The notes beneath the pieces were generated by a model. It ran no database searches and was not told the DNA's origin. It worked only from the letters and a program-made list of their open reading frames with translations. Position numbers and translations under genes: made by a program. A DNA stretch of 38,063 bases from a virus, in IMG/VR virus record IMGVR_UViG_3300042987_002960, positions 1-38,063 of that record. The stretch is one strand, 5' to 3'. Of the stretch, positions 6,854 through 16,700 are shown piece by piece (the first letter of the stretch is position 1; each line of letters starts with the position of its first letter).

Positions 6854-8337
6854 GCCTCACCATCGCAGTCACCGCCGGCAAGACCCTCGCCCGCAACGAG
6901 CGCGCCAACAACGCCAAGCTCAACGCGCTGGGCCTGCCCACCCTCGCCCTATCCGGCACCGCCAGCACCGCGCAGATCGGCGACGACCAGGTGACCGCCG
7001 CCAAGGCCGCGTTCGGGGCGTGGTTCCTGTGCGTGGATTCCGGCACGGCCAGCGCGCATGTGCTCGCCGCCAGCGGGCACACGATCAGCGCCTACGCCAC
7101 CGGCCTGCTCGTGCGTTACAAGGTCAACGCCGGACCCAACACCGGCAGCACCACGGCCAACCTCGCCAGCCTCGGGGCCAAGAAGATTTACAAACTCGGC
7201 GGCATTGAGGTGCAGGCCGGCGATCTGCGGGCCAGCCAGATGGTCGAACTCGTCTATGACACCGCGCTCGACAGCGCCGCGGGCGGCTGGTGGCTGCTCT
7301 CGCCCATCGGCAACGCACCGACGTGGGATCGCTACGCGACGACGGGCGGCACGGCCACGGCCTACACGGCCACCTTCTCGCCCACCGTCACGGCGTTGAC
7401 CAACGGCCTGCGCGTGCTGGTCAAGTGGAATGCGACCAACACCGGCACCGCCACCTTTGCGCCCGATGGCCTCACGGCCAAAGCCATCCGCAAGCTGAAC
7501 GACGCCGCGCTCGTGGCCGGCGACATCTTGCAGGACCAGATCAGCGAACTGGTGTATGACAGCACGCTGGACCATTGGCTGCTGACTTCGCCGGTCGTCA
7601 TCAACACCCCGGCCACCGTGGTGGGCCTTTCGCGCGGGCTGGTGTGCAAGGTCAACGCCAGCAACCCCACGTATCAGGCAGACATCACGGCCGATGACGT
7701 GGTGCTCAAGAACGCCAGCGACTTGAGTTACCTGGCCAGCGCCGTGTCCCTCACGGTCTCCATCACCAGCTCTGGGGTCAACGGACTGGACACCGGCGCC
7801 GAGGCGTCCTCGACCTGGTATTATCTTTGGGTCATCTACAACGGCACGACCGTGGCCGGCTTGCTGTCCGCCTCTGCCACGTCCCCCACGATGCCCACGG
7901 GTTACACCTACAAGGCCCTAGTGGGTGCGGTGTATAACAATTCCGGGTCCGACTTTGTGCGGTTCTGGCAGACCGGCCGGCGCGTCCACACGGCCCTGAC
8001 GAATATCTTTACTGCCAAAGCGGCGAGCGTGGCTGACACGTATCAGGCCCTGACGGGCGGCGAGGCCACGCTGCTGGCGTCCGCCGTGCCGCCCATTGCC
8101 AAAACCGTCTTGCTCACGCTGGGTGCGTCCACCACGCAAAACTCCATTGCGGTGGCGGGCGATTCCAATGGCGTGGGCTCCGTGGTCAGTGCGGGCGATG
8201 TGTCAAGCGCCTCGGTCAGCGGCTTCGTGGGCGCCAGTGCCGGCGAGGTGCCGCTCATCACGGCGCAGACCGTGGTGTGGAAGAGTGGCAGCAATAACGC
8301 CTACAACCGGCTCGACGTGAACGGCTACACCATCTAA
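6850..8337 (+). CDS. Tail fibre/appendage protein with duplicated domain, 495 aa
   Basis: A Ser/Thr/Ala/Gly-rich beta protein. Two homologous domains are visible at about residues 84-151 and 184-248: each has NTG[ST], then a strand, then LGAKKIYKL or LTAKAIRKL, A-G-D-[IL], SELVYD/VELVYD and a closing W-x-L-L-[ST]. Such repeats occur in phage tail fibres and sheath-associated appendages. The N-terminal 30 residues (LARNERANNAKLNALGL) look like a coiled attachment segment. The start overlaps the nozzle gene stop. Host-range function is inferred. Confidence 0.6.
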   Translation: MSLTIAVTAGKTLARNERANNAKLNALGLPTLALSGTASTAQIGDDQVTAAKAAFGAWFLCVDSGTASAHVLAASGHTISAYATGLLVRYKVNAGPNTGSTTANLASLGAKKIYKLGGIEVQAGDLRASQMVELVYDTALDSAAGGWWLLSPIGNAPTWDRYATTGGTATAYTATFSPTVTALTNGLRVLVKWNATNTGTATFAPDGLTAKAIRKLNDAALVAGDILQDQISELVYDSTLDHWLLTSPVVINTPATVVGLSRGLVCKVNASNPTYQADITADDVVLKNASDLSYLASAVSLTVSITSSGVNGLDTGAEASSTWYYLWVIYNGTTVAGLLSASATSPTMPTGYTYKALVGAVYNNSGSDFVRFWQTGRRVHTALTNIFTAKAASVADTYQALTGGEATLLASAVPPIAKTVLLTLGASTTQNSIAVAGDSNGVGSVVSAGDVSSASVSGFVGASAGEVPLITAQTVVWKSGSNNAYNRLDVNGYTI

Positions 8338-8340
8338 GCC

Positions 8341-8724
8341 ATGAGCGACGCCAAACCCCTCACCTTCCTGCCGACCGTCCGGCCGCTGCGCACGAACGCG
8401 GACTACCACGCCGTCCACGTCGCGGCCGAGGCGGACCAGCACCGCGTCATCGCGGCCACGCACATGGTCGAGAAGCATGGGCAGGTGGTGGGTTACTGCT
8501 CGCTCGGCGCGGCCACGCCCATGCTCGTGTGGCTGGACACCAAGCAGGTGCAGGCCCGCGACTCCCTCTATTTGCTCAACCTGGCTGAGAACATCGCCGC
8601 CAATGCCGGCGTGCGCCAGCTCATGGTCCCGTGCCAGACCACCAGCCCGTTTCATCCCCACATGGAGAAGTTCGGCTACCAGAATGCCGGCGCCCCGTTC
8701 GACATCTTCCTCAAAACCCTCTGA
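8341..8724 (+). CDS. T7 gp13-position small internal virion protein, GNAT-like
   Basis: A 127-residue protein whose secondary-structure order (strand HRVIAATHMVEKHGQVVGYCS, then LVWLDT, then a long helix LYLLNLAENIAANAG, then strand and a C-terminal GYQN) resembles an acetyltransferase (GNAT) fold. In T7-like phages gp13 is a small protein of this fold, encoded after the tail tube genes and before gp14-16, and it occurs at the same place here. I see no intact acetyl-CoA loop (Q/RxxGxG/A), so catalysis is doubtful. Identification relies on position plus fold impression. Confidence 0.45.
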   Translation: MSDAKPLTFLPTVRPLRTNADYHAVHVAAEADQHRVIAATHMVEKHGQVVGYCSLGAATPMLVWLDTKQVQARDSLYLLNLAENIAANAGVRQLMVPCQTTSPFHPHMEKFGYQNAGAPFDIFLKTL

Positions 8725-8727
8725 CCT

Positions 8728-9630
8728 ATGTGCTTCCCTAAACCGCCTCAACCAGAACGCCGCGACCCCGGCGCCGAGACCGCCGCCACCCTGCGCGCCC
8801 AGCGCGAGATGGAGTTGGGCGTGGGCCAGTTCGCTGACCTCGGCCCGCGCATTGAGAGCGAGCGCAAGTTCGGACCCCAATACACCCAGCTTGAGATCGA
8901 CCGCACCCGCGGCGCGCTCTACGGCGACCAAGGGAACAACGGCCTGCTCGACCTCCTCGGCCGGGCCGGACCCGATCTGGCCCGCATCAACCAGCAGGCC
9001 CTCACCGCCCAGCGCGAGGGCGACATCGGCGACGTGCGGAACCTGGCCGGCGCGAGCCGCACGGCTTACGAGCAGTTGAACCCCGAGGGCGCGGCCATGC
9101 TCAAGCGCATCAACGAGCTGCGCATGGGCGAGCTGGAGAATCCCTTTGCCATGTCCCCGAGCCAGACGCGCGAGGCGCAGCAGGCCGTCCGCAGCGCGCA
9201 AGCCAGCCGCGGGCTGGGCTTCGGCCCCACCGACGCCTTCACCGAGGCGCTTTACCTTGGCGACCGGCAGCGGAACCTGTTCAATGAACGCATCGCCGGC
9301 GCGTCGCAGGCGGTGGGCATGAACCAAGCCTTCTACGGCGATCCGTTCCAGCAAATCCTTGGGCGCCCCAGCGGCAGCAGCGCGCAAGGGCTGGTGAACC
9401 AAGCCCAAGGCTTTGGCCCGTCGCAGGTGTTCGACCCCTACAACGGATACTACGGCGAAGCCTACGCCAGCAACGCGAACGCGGCGAACGCGGCGCGCAT
9501 CGCGGGGGCGAACCAGTCCGCCTCGATGTTCGGCGCGGGCATCGGTGCGCTGGGCACCATTGCTGGCGGCGCTTTGGGTGGGCCATTGGGTGGGGCACTC
9601 GGCGGCGCCATGTTCTCTCGTCGCGGCTAA
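8728..9630 (+). CDS. gp14-like internal virion/ejection protein, 300 aa
   Basis: It begins Met-Cys-Phe-Pro, followed by a Pro/Arg-rich stretch and a long mostly helical body, and ends with a Gly/Ala-rich hydrophobic tail (IGALGTIAGGALGGPLGGAL, about residues 272-291). Internal virion proteins at the gp14 position of podoviruses often have an MC start and a Gly-rich membrane-active segment; gp14 forms the outer-membrane part of the ejection channel in T7. Called from these features and from its order between gp13-like and gp15-like genes. No direct T7 homology is visible by eye. Confidence 0.5.
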   Translation: MCFPKPPQPERRDPGAETAATLRAQREMELGVGQFADLGPRIESERKFGPQYTQLEIDRTRGALYGDQGNNGLLDLLGRAGPDLARINQQALTAQREGDIGDVRNLAGASRTAYEQLNPEGAAMLKRINELRMGELENPFAMSPSQTREAQQAVRSAQASRGLGFGPTDAFTEALYLGDRQRNLFNERIAGASQAVGMNQAFYGDPFQQILGRPSGSSAQGLVNQAQGFGPSQVFDPYNGYYGEAYASNANAANAARIAGANQSASMFGAGIGALGTIAGGALGGPLGGALGGAMFSRRG

Positions 9631-9642
9631 CCAGTGACCACC

Positions 9643-10731
9643 ATGAAACCACTCCATTCCGCCTCCGGCACGGGCATCGGCTACAACCCCGGCATCAGCT
9701 ACCGCGGCGGCGAACTGCTCGGCGCCGGCCTCGCCCAAGCCGGCACCGCGCTGGCTGGCGGGTTTGAACGGCTGGCCGAACAACGCGAACGCGAACGCGA
9801 GGAACAGAAGACCCGCGCCCGTGAGTTCAAGGCGTTGCAGGAGTTCGCCGATGCCACGGGCATTGCGCCCAAGGACCAGACCACCACGATGGATCTCGAA
9901 AGCCTGCGCGGCTTTGTGCGCGGGGCCGAGGGTAAGCGCGCCATCGAGGAGCAGCAACGCCGGGCCAAGCTGGAATCCGACCGGCTGGCCGAGGAGTTGC
10001 GCAGCAACCGCGTGCGCGAGGACCTGGCGTGGCTGAACCGCATGGACACCGCCGGGCAGCGCGTGTTTGACAACGTGCGGGCCATGGATGCCGACCGCCG
10101 GTCCGAAGCGGAAGCCGCCTTGCGGATGCGGGCAGGCGAGTTCAATTTGGGGCAGGCGCAACGCGCCGCCACGCAGGCCGATGAGCAGCGCATTGCCACG
10201 TTGGAGGCCGCCCGGGCGTTGCTGGGCGAGTCGTCCTTGGCGGGCAGCCCGCTGTCCCGGCTTACGCTGGGCGGGGCGTTGCCCGATGTGAAGGCGCTGG
10301 GCGAAATGCGCGACCTCATGCAGCCGCAGGCCGTGCCCGGCAGCTTGCAGGACGTGCCCGGTGCGCCCGGCTACAAATTCGGCATCCAAAGCCGCTCCGG
10401 CGCCGGCAGCTTCCTGCCCGTGGGGCAGGCAACTACCCGCTCCGTGGACCCGCTCAAGCTGGAGCAGGAAATCCGGGCAACCACCGAGGCTTACACCAAG
10501 GCCGGCACCCCGGCCGAACGTGGCGCGTTCCTCGACCAGCTTCGCCGGCTTGAATCCATGCGCACCGGCGCCCCCGCGCCGGCCGCCCCGGCCCAGCGGC
10601 CGGCCACTTCAGCACCTGCTGCTGCCGACAAGGTGGTGGTGGAGAAGGACGGCAAGAAGTTCCGTCTGCCCAAGGCCCAACTCGACCAAGCCCAGCGCGA
10701 GGGCTACAAGCTCGTGCCACAAGCGCCCTAA
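9643..10731 (+). CDS. gp15-like internal virion/ejection protein, coiled-coil rich
   Basis: Start chosen at ATG 9643; an in-frame GTG at 9634 would add three residues. The first 35 residues are Gly/Ala-rich, followed by a highly charged coiled coil (RLAEQREREREEQKTRAREF) running to about residue 180, then an Ala/Pro-rich low-complexity stretch and a Lys-rich C-terminus ending KFRLPKAQLDQAQREGYKLV. Its position between gp14-like and the giant gene suggests the gp15 slot of a T7-like ejectosome. Function is inferred from order and coiled-coil content. Confidence 0.45.
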   Translation: MKPLHSASGTGIGYNPGISYRGGELLGAGLAQAGTALAGGFERLAEQREREREEQKTRAREFKALQEFADATGIAPKDQTTTMDLESLRGFVRGAEGKRAIEEQQRRAKLESDRLAEELRSNRVREDLAWLNRMDTAGQRVFDNVRAMDADRRSEAEAALRMRAGEFNLGQAQRAATQADEQRIATLEAARALLGESSLAGSPLSRLTLGGALPDVKALGEMRDLMQPQAVPGSLQDVPGAPGYKFGIQSRSGAGSFLPVGQATTRSVDPLKLEQEIRATTEAYTKAGTPAERGAFLDQLRRLESMRTGAPAPAAPAQRPATSAPAAADKVVVEKDGKKFRLPKAQLDQAQREGYKLVPQAP

Positions 10732-10734
10732 CTC

Positions 10735-13700
10735 ATGCCCCTCGACCTTGAGCCGCTGGAGCTGGAGCCGGTAGGTTCCAAGCTGGACCTCGAACCGCTC
10801 GACTTGGAGCCGGTTGCCGCACAACCCACCAGCAACAAGCTGGCCGATGCCGCCCGGCGCATTCCGGCCGGCGTGCAATCCGGCACCGGGCGCACGCTCG
10901 CCGGCGCCGTGCGCGCCGGGGACATCGCGGCCACGCCCACCTTCATCCCGTTCATGGGCGGCCTTGGACCCGGCGCGGAGACCATCAACCGCCTCAACCA
11001 GCAGATGCCCGCCGTGCGCGAGGAGTTTGTGCGCGGTCGCCCGCAGCGGCTGGCGGAATCCACCGCCTACCAGCTCGGGCGCGAGATCGAGCAGGCCGCC
11101 GCGCCCACGTTCGGCGTGGACCCGGCGCGCGACAACGAGTTCCTTGCCCAGCTCGCCACCGCGGCGGGCGAGATGGTGCCCACCTTGGCCGCCGGTGCCG
11201 TGGCGGGACCGGCCGGCGTGGCGTTCCAATACGGCACCAGCGCGGGCGAAGCGCAGGCGCAGGAAGCCATTGCCGCCGGCAAGCCCGAAGCGGCGGACAT
11301 GGCCTTTCTCTCGGCCGCCGGCTTGGGCGGCATTACCGAAGCCGCGCTCGGCGTTCCGGGTCGGCTGCTCGCCATTGCCAACCGCGCCCGCAAGGCGGGC
11401 GTGAACCCGGGCACGTTCGGCCGCTGGGCCAATCGCAACCCCATGGCGGCCGGCATCGCCCGCGCTGGCGCCGAGGGCGCGTTGCGTGAAGGCGCGCAGG
11501 AAGGCTTGGAACAGGCCGGCCAGAATCTCATTGCCAGCGACGTGGCGGGTTATGCGCCCGACCGACCCGTGACCGAAGGCGTGGGCCGGGCAATGGCGCT
11601 GGGTGCGACTTTGGGCGGCGTCATTGGCGGCGGCTCGGCGGGCCTCAACCAAGCCCAACGCAACGAGCGCGCCGCATTGTTGCGGACCTTGCGCGATGGC
11701 CGGCAAGTCATCGTCAACGAGCAGACCGGCACCACGGACTTCCCGCCTTTGGAAGGCGATGAACTTCCCCCGCCCCCGCCGCCGGCGCCGGCGCCGCCCG
11801 CGGGCCCGGCCAATGTGCCGCCGCCTATGCGGGGCGAGGCCGCCATGGAGACCCGTCCATCCGCAAGCTGGACGCCGGACGGACCCCGGACGCCCGCCGT
11901 GGACCCCGAGCTGGCCGATGCCATCGCCGCCATCCGCGCCGGTTACAACCCGGAGGTGGAAGCCCCGGCGCCCGCCCCCGCCGCTCCTTTAACCTTCAAT
12001 CTTCAACCTTCAACCTTGCCGGACGTGCCCGGCGTTCCCTCGCCGCTGGAGGGCCAGCCGTATGACACCGCGCTGCGCACCCGCCCCGAGGCCACGATGG
12101 AGACGCGCCCCGCCGCCCCGCTCGGTCTCCAACGCGAGCCCACCGTCAGCCCCGAGCTGGCGGATGCCATTGAGGCGATCCGCCAAGGCTATGAGCAAGA
12201 GGTGGAAAATATTGATTCGCCAAGCGCAGGTGCTAAAGGTTTGCCTTTGACTCCGTTTAGACGCGAAATTGAACGACGCCACGGCGAGCAATATGAGGTG
12301 ACCGTTGCTGACGTGGGAGGTGAACGGGTCTATTTGAGCGCTAATGGGGATGGTCTCCGTTTGCATTCGGGATTGTCGGGAGCAAGCAGGGCTGGGCGAG
12401 GATGGTATCTCAATTTTGACAAGTCAGGCGCAATTACAGGGCAAAGCGGTGATGCTAATGGAATGACAGTTCCACCGCTCGACAAGCTGCGAGGGGTAAT
12501 TGACGAACTAGCCGCAAACTCAAAACCTCCTCATGGGTCACAAGAGGTATTTATCCGATACGGACCTTTGCCCAAAGTTGGAAGGTCAAAAAACTTTGTC
12601 ACTGGGAAACTTGAAGATGGTATCTCGGTTTATGGTGCAACGTGGAACCCCGCATTTAAGCGGTATGAACTTGCTGGAGCTGACCATTCTGCCACCGCTC
12701 AAGACCTTATCTCCCAAGGCAAAAGTGCCAAGCTGTTAAGCGGAGAAGTGATTGGCACTGGAAGTGACGGGGAACCTTTAATCAAAAACCCAAAACTGCT
12801 TGGCAGTCTCACGTTTTTGGACTCAGGCTATGTTTTGAAGCGCCCACTAAGTGGCAGCCGGGGTGAGCCAATGCCGCTGTCGGCATCCACCCCACCCGAT
12901 CAATCCGGTGGCCCGTCTGCACAGCCAGCCCAAGCCAGAACGGTTGGCAACTCCGCCATCGATGCGGCCATTGCCGCGTTGGACGCCGCCAAGATCAAGA
13001 CCCAGGGCATCTATACCCTGCCCGACCTCGGCCTGACGGTCACGCTGTGGAACGGATCGCTGGACGCCGCGAAGCTGGCGCTCCGCGCCGGCCGATCTTT
13101 GGCCCAGGCCGTCGAGGCCGGAATTGACTGGCTCCGCGCCCAAGGCCAGAGATTTGATGAGGCCCGGGTGCGAACCGCGCTCGAGCAGACGGTCAAGGCC
13201 GATGCCCGCATCGCGGCGACCAAGGCCCGCACGGTCGCGGGCCGGACCGTTGGCACCTCGAACCCGACGACCAAGCGCCGGTCGGGCGAAGGGACTGACC
13301 CGGACCACAACGTGTCGCTCCAGCGGTTGCGCTCCCGCAACCCGGAAGCCTACCGCAAGAACGCCCTGCTGCTGACCCGTTATCCGCTCGTGGCCCGCGA
13401 GTATCCAGACCTGGCCGAGCGCATGCGCGCCATCGACTCGCCGTATGAAGCGGCGGAGGAGCGGTATGAGAACGCCAAGGAAAAGCTCGAGGAAGCCAAG
13501 AGCAGGGTGGAGAAGGCGTTGGCCGGGCTGCTGGAGCGCAAGGCCAACTCAATCAAGGCGGCCGAGGTCGAAGCCTGGATGCGTTCGGACCCGAACAGCA
13601 AGCTGACAGTGGCCGTGCGGAACGCGCAGGAACTTGTGGCAACCCGCAAGGCCCAGCGGGACGAAGCGGCAGATCGCCGGTCGGAACGGATCGACGCGCT

Positions 13701-16700
13701 GGCCAAGAGCAAGCGCCTCCTGCCGCTGGAAGACGCGGACCGGATTTACGAGAGCTACATCAAGGTGGTCGAGAGCAATCTCGAGGCCCTCATCAAGCTC
13801 GCGTCCACGACCTGGCGGGACACGGCCCGGCTCTGGTATGACGGGGCCAACCTGATCGCGCAGGACTTTGCCCGGCAGTTTGGGGCCACGCTTGAGCAGG
13901 CCAGTGCCGTGCTGGCTGTGTTCAGCCCGCAAAAGGACTGGTTCATGAACGTGGCGCTGGCGCGCCGCATGATGAACATCTGGCAGAATGACCAGAACAC
14001 CCGCTGGTCCCCGGAAATGAGCCGGCAGTTCATCAAGCGGTCGGGTGAGCCGCAGCCGGTCGAGGACAAGGAGACGGGCCAGTTCGTAACCAGCCCCAAG
14101 CTGGTGTCGGAGTGGAACCCAGACGGCATCAAGTATGACAAGGGCGCGCGACCCGGCCCGCCCGACGCGGACGGAAACCCGACCTGGCTCAACTGGGACA
14201 ATGAAAAGGCAGCCAAGAACCTGGAAGAAGCGCGCGAGCTTTTGAAAGATTTGGAAGGACGAACACTTGCGGAGCTAAAAGATCCTGACTTGCAAGCCCG
14301 GTTTATCCGCATGTTGAGCGAAGTGCGGGACAACCCGAACTACCCCAAGGTCACACCCGACGGCCAGTTCGGTGAGCTGATGCGGAACGAGAACGGCAAG
14401 GTGCTCAAGATCGCGTGGGGCGGTTACAACACGATTGAGAAAGCCATCGCGGTGATGAGCAGCCGGCTTGAGCTGAAGTCGGGCCAAGTCCTGACGAGCG
14501 AGGCGGACGTGATCAGCGCCGCGCTCGGTGCCCAGCACAAGGTCAGGTCGTTCTACAACAACATCGTGGACCCGGCGAACACGAGCGGGCATGTGACGAT
14601 GGACACGCACGCCATCGCCGCCCTGTTGTGGATGCCGTTGAGCGGGGCAAGTCCCGAGGTCACGCAGAACTTTGGCGGAGCCGGCACGATGAATGACGGC
14701 GAGCTTGGCATCAAGGGGATGTATGCCGCGAACGCGGAGGCTTACCGCCGGGCCGCAGTCGCATTCAGCTTGCTGCCGCGCGAGGTGCAGAGCATTACCT
14801 GGGAAGCGGTTCGCATGCTCTTCCCCGCCAAGTGGAAGGCGGACAAAACCAATGTTGCCAAAGTGCGCGACATATGGGAACAGTATCTACGCAATGAACT
14901 CACCATTGACCAAGCCCGCAACGCCGTCTTCCAGCTCGTCTTTGGTCGTGACCTTGCCGGAGCAATTGCGGATGATTCAGGAGTGGGAAGCCCTTCCTGG
15001 ACAGACGCGATGGGGGACAGCGCACCTGATTCTCAAGCGGCTCAAGAAACCAATGACGCAAGAGTCGTTTCTGAGGCACGAGGGGCTTGGGGGCCGGGAT
15101 CTGGACGAGGTGCTGGATCAGCTGGATCAGTTGGTGGAGGAGGAAATCCTGCCGCCGTGGTTCGACCGGCTGCCGAGGGAGTAGTTGACTCCGCCATCGC
15201 CGCGCTGGAAGCCGCCAAGGTCAAGCCGGGCGGGCTTTATGCGCTGCCCGATCTCGGCCTGACGGTCACGCTCTGGAACGGCACGCTCACCGCCGCACAG
15301 GTCGCGCTCCGCGCCACGCGCTCGCTGGCGCAGGCCGTGCAGGCGGGCGTGGACTGGCTCCGCGCCCAAGGCCAGGCGTTTGATGAGGGCGAGGTGCGCA
15401 AGGCGCTGGAGCAGGGGTTGCTGCAAGCGCCGGGCATCCGCGAGCACGTCGGCAAGCGGCTGTTGCAGGAGGATTTCAGCCCCGCCGCCAAGGCCGCGCT
15501 GGAGCCGTTGCTGCGCTACGAGGTCAAGCCGGACGCCCAGCTCTTTGCCGAGGCCGCCGCCGTGGTCGAGGCGATCGGGCCAATGGAGGCGGAGGCCAAT
15601 TACTTCGGCAACCCGTGGGGCCTGCCCGCGGATGCCCATGTGGTGCTCGGGTTCGCCATCGGCAACGGGCTGTCCACGCTCGAAGCGCAGGCCCGCGCCG
15701 CCGGGGACACCGCGTTGGCCGACCGCATCGGCCGGCAGAACGCGGAGTTTCAAAGCCAGTTCGTGCTGCAAAGCACCGAGACGGCGCGCACGCTCCGCGC
15801 TTACCGCTACTTCGACCTCGTGGGCAATCTCTCGCCCTTCACTGCGGACCTGTTCGCGCGCAAGGTCATCGAGCGCGCCAGCCAGAAGCAGAAGCAGCGC
15901 ATCAAACCGGCGCTGGACAAAGGCCCGGACGGCGAACCGGGTCTGACCGACCGGCTCAACGAGATCAACCGCACCGGCATCGAGGAATCCGCCCGCACGC
16001 CCGAGGTGCAAGGCACCGCCCGCACGGTCATCAACCAGACCATTGAGGCGGAGGCGGAGCGGAAGGACACGGCGGTGCAAAAGGCCATCACGCTCGAAGT
16101 CAGCAACACGTTGGAGACGTTGCCCAGCGTGGTCCGCAAGGCCAATGCCGCCGTCCTGGGTGCGTGGGACAAGCTCGCGGCGGGCGAACAGGTGCGGCAA
16201 CAAGCCGGCCGCGCCGGACAGGCGTTGGAGAATTCCCTCTGGTCCGCCATCAAGCAGCGCGGCGGGGCCATCAGCACGGTGAGCAGTGTAATCGCCCAGG
16301 TCAACCGGGCGCTGCACGAGCAGGTGAACCGCACGCTCGGCGTCACGCCGCAGCAGTTTGTCAACCCGACGACTTACCTCATGCGCCTGCGCGATGCGCT
16401 GGGCAATGCCGAGGTGATGAGCCGCATCTGGGAGCAGACCCGGGCGGCTGTGGGCAACAACCTCGCGGCCATTGACGAGATGGAGCGGCTGCTGGTCCGC
16501 ATCCAGACCGAGATCGCGGAACTGGAAGCCGATGCCAAGACCCCGCTGGCTGGCGGTCCCGAGGTCACGGCCAGGGACGCCAAGCTCAAGGCGCAGCAGC
16601 AGGCGGCGCGCGACGAGATGCTCAAGGGGCGCAACGCGGCCATTGCCGAGGCCATCAAGCAGCGGCGCGACCGGATCGCGGACGTGACCGCGCAGCTTGC

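Noticed and set aside
12533-12739. Second-frame stretch inside the low-GC insert of the giant gene
   Set aside because: Unlike the 14948-15184 stretch, it lacks a better codon-position signal or protein-like composition than the giant frame.
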